NCBI GenBank assembly: GCA_946402735.1
Contig: CAMIXH010000001.1
Coordinates: 303,175-367,174, forward strand
DNA from: an uncultured Mycoplasmatota bacterium
GTDB lineage: Bacteria; Bacillota_I; Bacilli_A; RF39; UBA660
Direction: 5' to 3'
Length of the DNA stretch: 64,000 nucleotides
The notes below the pieces were generated by a model. That model was given only the letters and a program-made list of their open reading frames with translations, was not told the DNA's origin and did not search any database. Of the stretch, positions 8,201 to 16,359 are shown piece by piece; the stretch's first letter is position 1, and every line of letters starts with the position of its first letter. The position numbers and the translations under genes are program-made.

Positions 8201-9481
8201 ATGAAGAAAGTAGCATTATATCCAGCGGATATTTATCAAGTAATAGACAAAAGTTTGTTATCTGAAAATGATGAACTTGTTTTAAACATGCTTTATATGC
8301 CTATTATTGGTACTACCGCTGTTTCTTTATATTTAAAGCTTCATACAGAAGCTAAAAATACAGTTGTTTCTACTGAACTAACACATCATCATTTAATGAC
8401 TAGTATGGGAACAACACTTGATAATTTAAAAGAAGCTAGATTAAAATTAGAAGGAATTGGTCTTTTAAAAACATATTATCATAATGATGATATTAATTCT
8501 TATATTTATGAATTATATAGTCCAGTATCTGCTTCTGAATTTTTCTCACATCCAATATTTAATGTAGTCTTATATAATAATGTTGGTAAAACTGAATATA
8601 ACAGATTATTAAATTGTTTTAAATTACCACATTTATCATTAAAAGATTATGAAGATATTACTGTTCCATTTGATTCAGTATTTAAGAGTAGAAATTATAC
8701 TTTAATGGAATTAGATGAAGGAGATATAATATCTAAGAATAAATTATTATTAAAATATGAATTAGATTTTGATTTTGATTTAATGGTATCATCTCTACCT
8801 AAAGAAATGTTTAATGAAAAATGTTTAAATAAATCAATGAAAGAACTAATTATCAATTTATCATTTCTATATGAGATTGATCCAATTAGTATGGCTGATT
8901 TAGTTAGAGCATCTCTAAATGATAAAGGTAATATTGATAAAGAAGATTTAAGAAAGAATACTAGAAAGTATTATCAATTCAATAATGATAATAGACTTCC
9001 AAGTTTATTATTTAAGTCACAACCTGAATACTTAAAAAGTGCATCAGGTGACAATTCAAGAAGAGGAAGAATTATTAAAGAATTTGAAAATCATACTCCA
9101 TATGAATTCTTAAGAGCAAAATATAAAGGATCTAAACCAACTCCAAGAGATATGAGTATTTTAGAAGAATTACTTCAAGATGTTAAATTAAATCCTGCAG
9201 TAATTAATGTTTTAATTGATTTTTCTCTTAGAACAAATAATAATAAGCTTGTTAAATCTTATATTGAAACAATTGCTGGTCAATGGAAGAGAAGCGGAAT
9301 AGAAACAGCTACTGAAGCAATGGATATAGCAGAAAAAGAATATAAAAAGAAATATAATAAAAATCAAAATAAAAAATCAAGAGTTCTACCATCATGGTAT
9401 AATAAAGATATTACATCTGAAGAAAGTAATAAAGAAGAAGATGAAGAGTTTAAGAACTTTATTGAGGAGTTTAGAAAATGA
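8201..9481 (+). CDS. dnaB: Replication initiation/membrane attachment protein DnaB (Bacillus type)
   Basis: 426 residues. In Bacillus this DnaB helps DnaD and DnaI load the replicative helicase. The opening (ALYPADIYQVIDKSLLSENDELVLNMLYMPIIG) follows the DnaB/DnaD winged-helix N-domain pattern. Near the C-terminus YEFLRAKYKGSKPT to KSYIETIAGQWKRSGIETATEAM matches the DnaB/DnaD C-terminal region (YxxxIxxxW-like signature). It overlaps dnaI by 4 bases (ATGA), and dnaB-dnaI is the classic Bacilli pair. The leader is short, with TATAAT about 25 bases upstream and a GGTG ribosome site. Slightly short compared with B. subtilis (about 470). Identity is well supported. Confidence 0.92.
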   Translation: MKKVALYPADIYQVIDKSLLSENDELVLNMLYMPIIGTTAVSLYLKLHTEAKNTVVSTELTHHHLMTSMGTTLDNLKEARLKLEGIGLLKTYYHNDDINSYIYELYSPVSASEFFSHPIFNVVLYNNVGKTEYNRLLNCFKLPHLSLKDYEDITVPFDSVFKSRNYTLMELDEGDIISKNKLLLKYELDFDFDLMVSSLPKEMFNEKCLNKSMKELIINLSFLYEIDPISMADLVRASLNDKGNIDKEDLRKNTRKYYQFNNDNRLPSLLFKSQPEYLKSASGDNSRRGRIIKEFENHTPYEFLRAKYKGSKPTPRDMSILEELLQDVKLNPAVINVLIDFSLRTNNNKLVKSYIETIAGQWKRSGIETATEAMDIAEKEYKKKYNKNQNKKSRVLPSWYNKDITSEESNKEEDEEFKNFIEEFRK

Positions 9482-10380
9482 TAAAGGGAAGTAGTATAGT
9501 TAATAAAAGTAAAAAAGCTATTAATGATGATTTAAGACGTGAATACATATTAGCTAGTAAAGATGAAACATTTAATAAACTTTGTAATAGATTAAAACTT
9601 AATGATGAAGAATTAATGAAATACACATCTAAATTAGATGTTACTTCATGTGAACTTAAGAATTGTTCTAAATGTAAGGGCCTTGATAAATGTAAAAATG
9701 AAATAGAAGGTCATGTTTATTATCCTTTAGAAAGAAATAATCAATTAGAATTTATATATAAACCATGCAAATATTATAAAAATAATAAAAAACCAAATAA
9801 TACAGTATTTTTTGAAACTCCAAAAATACTAGAGAATGCTTCTTTGAGTGATTTAGTTAATGAAAAAGAAAGAAATAACATATTAAAATATATAAAAGAT
9901 TTCTTAAAAAAGAAAATTAATAATGAAGAAGTAAAAGGTCTTTATTTAAGTGGATCATTTGGTAGTGGTAAGTCTTATATACTAAGTGCATTATTAAATG
10001 AATTATCTAATAAAGGTTTTACATGCGTTAACGTTCATTATCCAAGACTATTACAAAGATTAAAATCATCATTTAATGAGTTTAATTATGATGAAGTATT
10101 AGATGAGATAATGACTTCAGATATTCTATTACTTGATGATATTGGAGCTGAAAATAATACATCTTGGTCTAGAGATGAAGTATTAGGAACCATTCTTCAA
10201 TATAGAATGGATAATAATTTAACTACATTTTTTACTTCAAATTTCACTATTGAAGAACTTGAGAGTATACTATCAGAAACAGCTAAAGGAATAGATGAAA
10301 TTAAAGCAAGAAGAATAATTGAAAGAATTAAATATTTAACTATAGAAGAGAAATTAATAAGTAAAAATAAACGAAATTAA
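9478..10380 (+). CDS. dnaI: Primosomal helicase loader DnaI
   Basis: 300 residues. This AAA+ ATPase loads the replicative helicase at origins and forks. The N-terminal domain has a Cys-rich zinc site (CELKNCSKCKGLDKC). The AAA+ domain follows, with Walker A GSFGSGKS (about residues 158-165) and Walker B ILLLDDIGAE (about 218-227). It starts within the dnaB stop region (ATGA), so translation is coupled. Identity is firm from context and motifs. Confidence 0.95.
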   Translation: MIKGSSIVNKSKKAINDDLRREYILASKDETFNKLCNRLKLNDEELMKYTSKLDVTSCELKNCSKCKGLDKCKNEIEGHVYYPLERNNQLEFIYKPCKYYKNNKKPNNTVFFETPKILENASLSDLVNEKERNNILKYIKDFLKKKINNEEVKGLYLSGSFGSGKSYILSALLNELSNKGFTCVNVHYPRLLQRLKSSFNEFNYDEVLDEIMTSDILLLDDIGAENNTSWSRDEVLGTILQYRMDNNLTTFFTSNFTIEELESILSETAKGIDEIKARRIIERIKYLTIEEKLISKNKRN

Positions 10381-10420
10381 AATAAAAATATTATATTTTT
10401 TATAAAGATTAAAGTTTAAT

Positions 10421-10449
10421 TTGACTTTTTATCTTTATTTTGGTATAAT
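10421..10449 (+). promoter_or_regulatory. Near-consensus sigma-A promoter
   Basis: TTGACT, 17-base spacer, TGGTATAAT (extended -10). A longer reading of the next ORF would begin at the TTG of this -35 box and is therefore wrong. Confidence 0.85.
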
Positions 10450-10480
10450 ATCTTTCCTGTTAAAAGAAGGGGGAATTGAT

Positions 10481-11167
10481 ATGGAAAAGGTATTAATAGT
10501 ATACGCAATAGTTCAACTTATGACTACCGCTTATGGACTTGCTGTCATTGAGTCAATTAGACCAATGGTAGAAGAAAAACTAAGAGATCAAGGTTACATC
10601 AAGAATAAAAATAGCCTTTACACTTTTAACAACACATTAGCTAATGTTGCTAAGGGATTTATTCCTTGCTATTATTTAGTTAAAGCATTAAGTATCATTA
10701 GTGATAACAAAGGTTCTGTAGATAAGAAAGTTAATGAAATGATTAAGAATGGTACTTACATTAGTGAAGAAGAATTAAGTACATTAGAAAATCAAACAGA
10801 AGAAGATACTACAGATTCATTATATAAGAGTCCTTATGACTATGCATTTGAAAAACCTGAAAAATATACAGCTAGAAAAAATGATATTTCTTTATATGAT
10901 ACATATGAAACGCCAGTTGACTATATTGTTAGAGTATCTAAAAAAGAAGATGATCTACAATTAACACCATTCCAAAGTGATGATAAAGTTGTAGAACATG
11001 TAGTTGTTAAGGAAGAAGTAACTAAATCTGATATTGCTCAAGCAATAACTGATTTATCATCTAATGAACTAGAACAACTAAAGAATAAAGTTATAGAATT
11101 AACAAGAATTAAAAGAGAAAAAGAATTACAACTAAGATTAGGAAAAACTGAAAAAGAAGTTGCTTAA
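10481..11167 (+). CDS. Unknown protein with AAGGGGG leader
   Basis: 228 residues, not recognised. A hydrophobic N-terminus (about residues 3-25) is followed by a segment (NTLANVAKGFIPCYYLVKALSII) resembling a stretch of the product at 7456. The middle is acidic and the C-terminus (about 180-225) is a charged helix, possibly a coiled coil (LKNKVIELTRIKREKELQLRL). The start is fixed by AAGGGGG (10468-10473 region) about 8 bases upstream of the ATG and by the promoter at 10421-10449. It lies between dnaI and the T-box leader of thrS. It is probably a lineage-specific membrane-associated protein. Confidence 0.72.
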   Translation: MEKVLIVYAIVQLMTTAYGLAVIESIRPMVEEKLRDQGYIKNKNSLYTFNNTLANVAKGFIPCYYLVKALSIISDNKGSVDKKVNEMIKNGTYISEEELSTLENQTEEDTTDSLYKSPYDYAFEKPEKYTARKNDISLYDTYETPVDYIVRVSKKEDDLQLTPFQSDDKVVEHVVVKEEVTKSDIAQAITDLSSNELEQLKNKVIELTRIKREKELQLRLGKTEKEVA

Positions 11168-11188
11168 TTAATTATTAAGTGATATATT
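11160..11188 (+). promoter_or_regulatory. Putative promoter of the T-box leader
   Basis: TTGCTT, 17-base spacer, TATATT, overlapping the stop codon of the upstream gene. A moderate match. Confidence 0.45.
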
Positions 11189-11202
11189 TAATATATAAAT
11201 GA

Positions 11203-11390
11203 ATTAATTGGACAAGATTATATAAATACTTTATATAGAGAGTTAGTGGATGGTGAAAACTAATTAAAGCTTATATAGTTACTACCAATTGTATGAGGTT
11301 AATAGCCTACGTAGTGTTTACGTTATAAAACATTAAGTTAAAGATAGGATGGTACCGTCATTATATGACTCCTTAGTGCCATCCTTTTTT
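11203..11390 (+). ncRNA. T-box riboswitch (threonine) with terminator
   Basis: The T-box motif AGGATGGTACCGTC lies at 11346-11359 (consensus AGGGTGGTACCGCG). It overlaps the 5' arm of a terminator whose 3' arm is GTGCCATCC (11376-11384), followed by a T-run. Stem I is suggested by AATTGG near 11205 pairing with CCAATT near 11285, with the AGAGAG and GGTGAAAAC landmarks inside. The specifier region reads ACT ACC (11281-11286); both are threonine codons, which agrees with thrS downstream. Uncharged tRNA-Thr should favour read-through. Class is firm; the exact specifier is inferred. Confidence 0.92.
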
Positions 11391-11412
11391 ATTTATACAG
11401 GGAGGGATAATT

Positions 11413-11898
11413 ATGTTAAAAAGCTCAATGAATTTATCAAAATTCTTGACAAGGTATTGTAATATTACAGGAAAGGATCTATCTAGATTACATCATGAGG
11501 ATGTTTATTGGTTATTTCCAAATCTAAAAAGAGCAACCTTTGAAGAGGTAGAAAGATATCCAGGCTTAGTAGCCACCGGTCAAATAATACTAGTAGATGA
11601 TGGTAGAAAAATAATTCCATATAAAACACCAGAACTTCAATATGATGAGTTAGAAGAACCAACAGAGTTTATTATGGAAGATAAAACTGATGGACCTAAG
11701 GTAGATTATGGAAAACATGATTATACCAAAATGAATGTTTTTGAATTAAGGCAAATGCTAAGAAGAAAGTTTAATTCAGCATTAAATCAAAAGTATGCAA
11801 GAAGAGAACTTGAAGAAAGAGGAATAGTTCTTTCAAAGAAATATGATAGAAATGAAGAAAAAAGAAAGATAGAGAGGATAAAAAATGAAAAATATTAA
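11413..11898 (+). CDS. Unknown protein co-controlled with thrS
   Basis: 161 residues, not recognised. No signal peptide or membrane segment; a soluble, mixed-charge protein whose C-terminal third (about 105-161) is strongly basic and helical (FELRQMLRRKFNSALNQKYARRELEERG), which could bind nucleic acid. The ribosome site is GGAGG, 7 bases from the ATG. It lies between the T-box terminator and thrS and overlaps thrS by 14 bases, so both share threonine-responsive control. That placement suggests a link to translation or threonine supply, but the function is unknown. Confidence 0.78.
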   Translation: MLKSSMNLSKFLTRYCNITGKDLSRLHHEDVYWLFPNLKRATFEEVERYPGLVATGQIILVDDGRKIIPYKTPELQYDELEEPTEFIMEDKTDGPKVDYGKHDYTKMNVFELRQMLRRKFNSALNQKYARRELEERGIVLSKKYDRNEEKRKIERIKNEKY

Positions 11899-13642
11899 AG
11901 AAGATGAAAAATTAAATGTATTAAATCATAGTTGTGCTCACTTATTAGCTCATGCGGTTAAACATTTATATCCACAAGCTAAATTTTGGGTAGGACCAGT
12001 TATTGAAAGTGGTTTTTACTATGATATTGATTTAGGTGATGTAACTTTAACAGAAGAAGATTTACCTAGTATAGAAAAAGAAATGAAAAAAATATCTAAA
12101 AGCGATAAACTAATTAAAAGAATAGAATTATCAAAACAAGAAGCTTTAGATATGTTTAAAGATGATGAATATAAAGTAGATTTAATTAGTAGAATGGATG
12201 AAAATGATACTGTTATTAGTGCTTATAAGCAAGATGACTTTATTGATTTATGTAGAGGACCACATATGAATTCTACTAAGGCTATGAAATACTTTAAATT
12301 ATTAAAAGTTAGTGGGGCTTATTGGAAGGGTGACGCTAATAATAAGATGCTTCAAAGAATATATGGTATTTGTTTTGAAAATGAAGAAGATTTAAATGAA
12401 TGTTTAAGAGAAATAGAAGAAGCAAAAGAAAGAGATCATAGAAAAATAGGTAAAGATTTATCTATATTTATGAGTCATGACTTAGTTGGTAAAGGAATGC
12501 CAATGTGGCTTCCAAATGGAGCAATTGTTAGAAAACAATTAGAGAATTATATATATGAAAAAGAACAAAAATTAAATTATTTACATGTATATACTCCATG
12601 TGTAGGAACAGTTGATTTATATAAGACTAGTGGACACTGGGATCATTATAAAGAAAATATGTTCCCATCAATGAAAGTTGATACTGAAGAATTTGTATTA
12701 AGACCAATGAATTGTCCTCATCATATGTTAATTTATGGTAATGAATTACACTCATATAAAGATTTACCAATTAGGATAGGGGAGTTTGCTGCTGATTTTA
12801 GATATGAAGCATCTGGAGCTGTAAAAGGTCTTGAAAGAGTAAGATGTATGTGTCAAAATGATGCTCACTTATTTGTAAGACCTGATCAAATTGGTGATGA
12901 ATTCAAAAAAGTAGTTGAATTAATACTAGATGTTTATAAAGATTTTGGATTAAATAATTATAAATTTAGATTATCATTAAGAGATCCAGAAGATAAAGAA
13001 AAATACTTTGATGATGATGAAATGTGGAATAATGCAGAAAACAAGTTAAGAGAAGTATTAAATGAATTAGGAGTTGAATACTTTGAAGCTATAGGTGAAG
13101 CAGCGTTCTATGGACCAAAATTAGATGTTGAAGTAAAACCAGCTATCGGACCAGAAGTAACATTATCAACTTGCCAACTTGATTTCCTTCTTCCTAGAAG
13201 ATTTGAATTAACTTATGTTGATAGTGACGGAAGTAAAAAGACTCCAGTTGTTATTCATAGAGCTATACTTGGAACATTCGATAGATTTACTGCATTTATT
13301 CTTGAAGAAACTAAAGGCGCATTACCAACATGGTTAAGCCCAGTACAAGTAAATATTATTCCAGTAAATAATGAATATCATTTAGAGTACTGCAACGAAA
13401 TATTCGACTTATTAAAAGAAAACAATGTTAGAGTAAAATTGGATGATAGAGAAGAAAAATTAAACTATAAAATGAGAGAAAGTGTCATCTCAAAAGTCCC
13501 TTATACACTTATTCTTGGTGATAAAGAGAGAGATGCAAAAACAATCTCTTATCGTTTAAGAGGAAGCAACGAAACATTCAATTTAAGTATTGATGAGTTT
13601 ATAAAAAAACTATCAGATGAGATAAAAAATAAGTCTCTATAA
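11885..13642 (+). CDS. thrS: Threonyl-tRNA synthetase lacking the TGS domain
   Basis: 585 residues against about 640 in most bacteria. The product starts directly at the editing domain (N2); the N-terminal TGS domain is missing. Editing-site residues are present: HSCAH (HxxxH) and DLCRGPH (C and H). The class II catalytic core has motif 2 (FRYEASGAVKGLERVR), the zinc-site candidates Cys (MNCPHH), His (NDAH) and His (VVIHRAILG), and an anticodon-binding domain at the end. The start at ATG 11885 lies inside the upstream gene behind GAGAGG. No coding sequence for a TGS domain is seen in this frame upstream. Transcription is controlled by the threonine T-box at 11203-11390. Confidence 0.95.
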   Translation: MKNIKEDEKLNVLNHSCAHLLAHAVKHLYPQAKFWVGPVIESGFYYDIDLGDVTLTEEDLPSIEKEMKKISKSDKLIKRIELSKQEALDMFKDDEYKVDLISRMDENDTVISAYKQDDFIDLCRGPHMNSTKAMKYFKLLKVSGAYWKGDANNKMLQRIYGICFENEEDLNECLREIEEAKERDHRKIGKDLSIFMSHDLVGKGMPMWLPNGAIVRKQLENYIYEKEQKLNYLHVYTPCVGTVDLYKTSGHWDHYKENMFPSMKVDTEEFVLRPMNCPHHMLIYGNELHSYKDLPIRIGEFAADFRYEASGAVKGLERVRCMCQNDAHLFVRPDQIGDEFKKVVELILDVYKDFGLNNYKFRLSLRDPEDKEKYFDDDEMWNNAENKLREVLNELGVEYFEAIGEAAFYGPKLDVEVKPAIGPEVTLSTCQLDFLLPRRFELTYVDSDGSKKTPVVIHRAILGTFDRFTAFILEETKGALPTWLSPVQVNIIPVNNEYHLEYCNEIFDLLKENNVRVKLDDREEKLNYKMRESVISKVPYTLILGDKERDAKTISYRLRGSNETFNLSIDEFIKKLSDEIKNKSL

Positions 13643-13673
13643 TTAACAAAACCCCTTAATAAGCCAAAAACAT

Positions 13674-13702
13674 TTGACAAATTAACGATTTTATGGTATA
13701 AT
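13674..13702 (+). promoter_or_regulatory. Consensus extended -10 promoter
   Basis: TTGACA, 17-base spacer, TGGTATAAT. It is flanked by an inverted repeat: AAAACCCCTTAAT (13648-13660) and ATTAAGGGGGGTTTT (13716-13730). The right arm contains the ribosome site of the next gene. Confidence 0.88.
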
Positions 13703-13731
13703 TTATCTGCAAATCATTAAGGGGGGTTTTG

Positions 13732-14163
13732 ATGATTATGAAGGGTAGATATATATTAGATTACTTGGATGAAAATAACTTTAAGAAGTTAGAAAGAAGC
13801 CTTAAAAAGTATAATATGGTTGCTTATAAAAAATTAATGTTTGATTTTTATCCAAAATTAAGAAGTGGTGAATTTGTTGGAGAACTTGTTTCTCTTAATA
13901 AACATGATAAAACTGAAACATATGATCTAAGATTACCAACTGATTCATTATTTGTAAGAGTATATGGCGAAGTTAAATTAAACTATACAGTTTATAAAGA
14001 AAATAATATGGTTATGCTAAATGATCTAGAACCAAAAGATATTCTACTTGATGGTCATAGATCAGAATTAACAGCATACAAAGGAATTATGATTTCTAAA
14101 GCTAATGCTCAAAAAGAAATGTTCAAAATTGATTTACTTTGTAAATTAGATGGTAGAGAATAA
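13732..14163 (+). CDS. Unknown soluble protein with AAGGGGG leader
   Basis: 143 residues from this ATG, not recognised. No membrane segment or known motif; alternating hydrophobic stretches suggest a mostly beta domain after a helical N-terminus. Two starts are possible: ATG 13732 (5 bases from AAGGGGGG) or ATG 13738 (11 bases). The second resembles the arrangement of the 7456 gene. The strong promoter implies high expression. It is converging on murC, with a terminator between them. Confidence 0.72.
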   Translation: MIMKGRYILDYLDENNFKKLERSLKKYNMVAYKKLMFDFYPKLRSGEFVGELVSLNKHDKTETYDLRLPTDSLFVRVYGEVKLNYTVYKENNMVMLNDLEPKDILLDGHRSELTAYKGIMISKANAQKEMFKIDLLCKLDGRE

Positions 14164-14187
14164 TCTATCATCTTTTTTATTGCATAA

Positions 14188-14213
14188 AAAAAGAATCATT
14201 TGATTCTTTTATT
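14188..14213 (-). terminator. Intrinsic terminator of murC
   Basis: On the minus strand AAAGAATCA and TGATTCTTT pair (the arms are AAGAATC and GATTCTT) and are followed by a T-run; it overlaps the murC stop codon. Confidence 0.75.
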
Positions 14214-15513
14214 TTTCATTTTTTCTTAGTTCTTTATATTTATCTTCTAAGAAATATATATCTTTACTACTCATAAATAGTAGTACACAATCATGATATT
14301 CTAATAGTTTTTCAGCGCTGTCCATTGTTATTTCTTCGCCATTAGTTAAATCTTTAATAATATCAAAGTGTGTTATATGATCATAACCAACTTCTTTTCT
14401 ATCTTCACCAATAGGCATTACATAAGCTTTATCAGCAAGATTTAATGCATCAGCAAAGTCTTTATGAAAATAAGCTACTCTTGATTTGGTATGAGCTTTA
14501 AATATAGCTATAACTTTCTTAGTTGGATATTTCTTTTTAGCTGCTATTATTGTTACTTTTACTTCTGTTGGATGATGAGCATAATCATCAATAAGAACAT
14601 TATCCATGAATTTTTCTTCAATAAATCTTCTTTTAGCATGTTCTATTTTTAATACTTGATTTTTAACTTCTTCTTTATCAATATTTTCTAAAAAACATAC
14701 TGATACAACAGCAAGTGCGTTTAATAATAGATGATCTCCTACAAATGGAAAAGTTAATGTTTCATAAAATTCACCTTTGATATAAATATCAGCAGTAGTT
14801 GTTTCATCACTAGTAGTTATGTTTTTAGCAACAACATCATTATTTTCATTTAAACCATAATATATAACAGGTTTTTCTACTTTTAGATTTCTTGCATTAG
14901 TATCATCACCACATATAATAACTGCTTTTCTTGCTTTTGAAACATATTCAGTAAATGCATCAATAACATCATCTAAGTCTTTATAATAATCAGTATGATC
15001 TAATTCTACATTTGTAACAATTGCATAATATGGATTATATGCTAAGAAATGTCTTTTAAATTCACATGCTTCTAATGCAAAATATTCATTTCCTTTTTTG
15101 GCATATCCAGTTCCATCACCAATTAGATAGTTAATACCTAAATTTTCAAATACTTTAGCAGTCATTGTAGTAGTTGTTGTTTTACCATGACATCCAGATA
15201 TTGCGATTAGTTTAGTATCATTAGTAATTTCTGCTATCATTTCTTGATATGTATATATTTTAAGACCAAGTTCACGAGCACGTACTACTTCTTCATGATC
15301 ATCATTAAATGCATTTCCTTGTACTACAATCATACCTTCTTTAATATTATCTTTATTAAACTCAAGCATTTCAATGCCTCTTTCTTCAAGACCAACTTGA
15401 GTAAAGAAGTGATCTGGTTTGTCACTTCCCATAACTTTATATCCAAGGTCATGCATTATAGATGCAAGAGCACTCATTCCACTTCCTTTAATTCCTATAA
15501 AATAATAAATCAT
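14209..15513 (-). CDS. murC: UDP-N-acetylmuramate--L-alanine ligase MurC
   Basis: 434 residues. MurC adds the first amino acid (L-Ala) to UDP-MurNAc in peptidoglycan synthesis. The N-terminal Rossmann motif GIKGSGMSALA, the ATP loop GCHGKTTTT, the HTDYY segment and DDYAHHPTEV are all typical of MurC. A GTG at 15522 is in frame but lies within the ribosome site (AGGTGA); the ATG at 15513, 5 bases after it, is the better start. TATAAT lies about 25 bases upstream, so the leader is short. It shows that this organism makes a normal wall precursor, in line with the many wall hydrolases in the window. Confidence 0.96.
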   Translation of the reverse strand: MIYYFIGIKGSGMSALASIMHDLGYKVMGSDKPDHFFTQVGLEERGIEMLEFNKDNIKEGMIVVQGNAFNDDHEEVVRARELGLKIYTYQEMIAEITNDTKLIAISGCHGKTTTTTMTAKVFENLGINYLIGDGTGYAKKGNEYFALEACEFKRHFLAYNPYYAIVTNVELDHTDYYKDLDDVIDAFTEYVSKARKAVIICGDDTNARNLKVEKPVIYYGLNENNDVVAKNITTSDETTTADIYIKGEFYETLTFPFVGDHLLLNALAVVSVCFLENIDKEEVKNQVLKIEHAKRRFIEEKFMDNVLIDDYAHHPTEVKVTIIAAKKKYPTKKVIAIFKAHTKSRVAYFHKDFADALNLADKAYVMPIGEDRKEVGYDHITHFDIIKDLTNGEEITMDSAEKLLEYHDCVLLFMSSKDIYFLEDKYKELRKNEK

Positions 15514-15576
15514 TTTAATCACCTATAAAAATTATACTACAATTATTATTAATTTAAAATCTATATAATCTATTTA

Positions 15577-15605
15577 TTTACAAAGTAGGGAATATATTAT
15601 ATAAT
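15577..15605 (+). promoter_or_regulatory. Sigma-A-type promoter
   Basis: TTTACA, 17-base spacer, TATAAT; upstream of the small gene at 15646. Confidence 0.75.
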
Positions 15606-15645
15606 TAATTTGTATACAAAATATATTTAATAGGGAGGATACATA

Positions 15646-15924
15646 ATATTAAAATATTCAGATAAGTTTAAAGAAAAAGTGCTAAATACTTTAGGCGATA
15701 GTGAAGAAATGAGAGGAAGACTTGATAAAGGTGATGAAATCGTTGGTAGATATTTAAATGATTATAAAGACTCATTTACTGCTAGAGAAGTAGTAACAGC
15801 ATATGAAAATGGTACTATGGAAGAATTAGTAGCTAAAGCGAGAAAATCATTAGAAGTTACTGATTTATACAATGAGTGGAGAGGTTTAGAACAAGAACAA
15901 CATCCAGATAGATTTGAAAGATAA
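15646..15924 (+). CDS. Small acidic protein with apparent AUA start codon
   Basis: 92 residues if started at ATA 15646; not recognised. A strong GGGAGG site (15633-15638) lies 7 bases before ATA, and the frame stays open without any ATG, GTG or TTG until GTG 15679, which is about 40 bases from that site and has none of its own. The reading thus opens (M)LKYSDKFKEKV. The product is soluble, charged and probably helical. A promoter and a terminator make it a one-gene unit. Coding is likely; the AUA start is an inference, and an ATG-to-ATA base error would look the same. Confidence 0.6.
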   Translation: MLKYSDKFKEKVLNTLGDSEEMRGRLDKGDEIVGRYLNDYKDSFTAREVVTAYENGTMEELVAKARKSLEVTDLYNEWRGLEQEQHPDRFER

Positions 15925-15930
15925 TAAAAA

Positions 15931-15956
15931 AAAGATTACAATTAGTAATCTTTTTA
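15931..15956 (+). terminator. Intrinsic terminator
   Basis: AAAAAGATTAC and GTAATCTTTTT pair around AATTA, directly after the small gene. Confidence 0.85.
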
Positions 15957-16012
15957 TTTGTATTATTTTTTAGTTTCTTAGAGCAATTTATTTTATTAAA
16001 AATTTTTTTAAT

Positions 16013-16041
16013 AAAAAAACTAACTATTGCTAGTTAGTTAT
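16013..16041 (-). terminator. Intrinsic terminator of the tRNA-Ile/Leu unit
   Basis: On the minus strand AACTAAC and GTTAGTT pair around an 8-base loop and are followed by a run of T; it lies downstream of tRNA-Leu. Confidence 0.8.
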
Positions 16042-16081
16042 CTATAGCAACTCAAGATTTTCATCTGAGATTACTATCAAA

Positions 16082-16166
16082 TGGTGCAGGTGAAGGGACT
16101 TGAACCCCCATGGATTACTCCACTAGATCCTAAGTCTAGCGCGTCTGCCAATTTCGCCACACCTGC
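16082..16166 (-). tRNA. tRNA-Leu (anticodon UAG)
   Basis: 85 nt with encoded CCA and a long variable arm, as expected for Leu. The acceptor stem pairs GCAGGTG with CACCTGC, the anticodon loop is CTTAGGA, and the T-loop is GTTCAAGTC. Confidence 0.96.
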
Positions 16167-16173
16167 AAAATAG

Positions 16174-16250
16174 TGGTGGACCTTATAGGACTTGAACCTA
16201 TAACCGCCCGGTTATGAGCCGGATGCTCTAACCAATTGAGCTAAAGGTCC
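16174..16250 (-). tRNA. tRNA with CAU anticodon, probably tRNA-Ile2 (lysidine)
   Basis: 77 nt with encoded CCA; acceptor GGACCTT/AAGGTCC. The body (GGACCTTTAGCTCAATTGG and the CCGGCTCATAACCGG arm) follows, from memory, the Firmicutes tRNA-Ile whose CAU anticodon is modified by TilS to read AUA. It does not look like an initiator. An elongator tRNA-Met cannot be excluded without alignment. Confidence 0.9.
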
Positions 16251-16359
16251 ATCGCTAGTTAATAATAACATAAAAATAGGGCTATTTCAACATTTTTTTA
16301 TGTTTTTTGTTTAAATATTGAAAAAATATGTTATATTATTTATTGTAGGAGAATAGCAT

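Noticed and set aside
10421-10480. N-terminal extension of the 10481 gene from TTG 10421
   Set aside because: That TTG is the -35 box of a near-consensus promoter, and the ribosome site is located later.
15244-15528. Plus-strand ORF opposite murC
   Set aside because: It lies entirely within the conserved N-terminal coding part of murC; no ribosome site or family.
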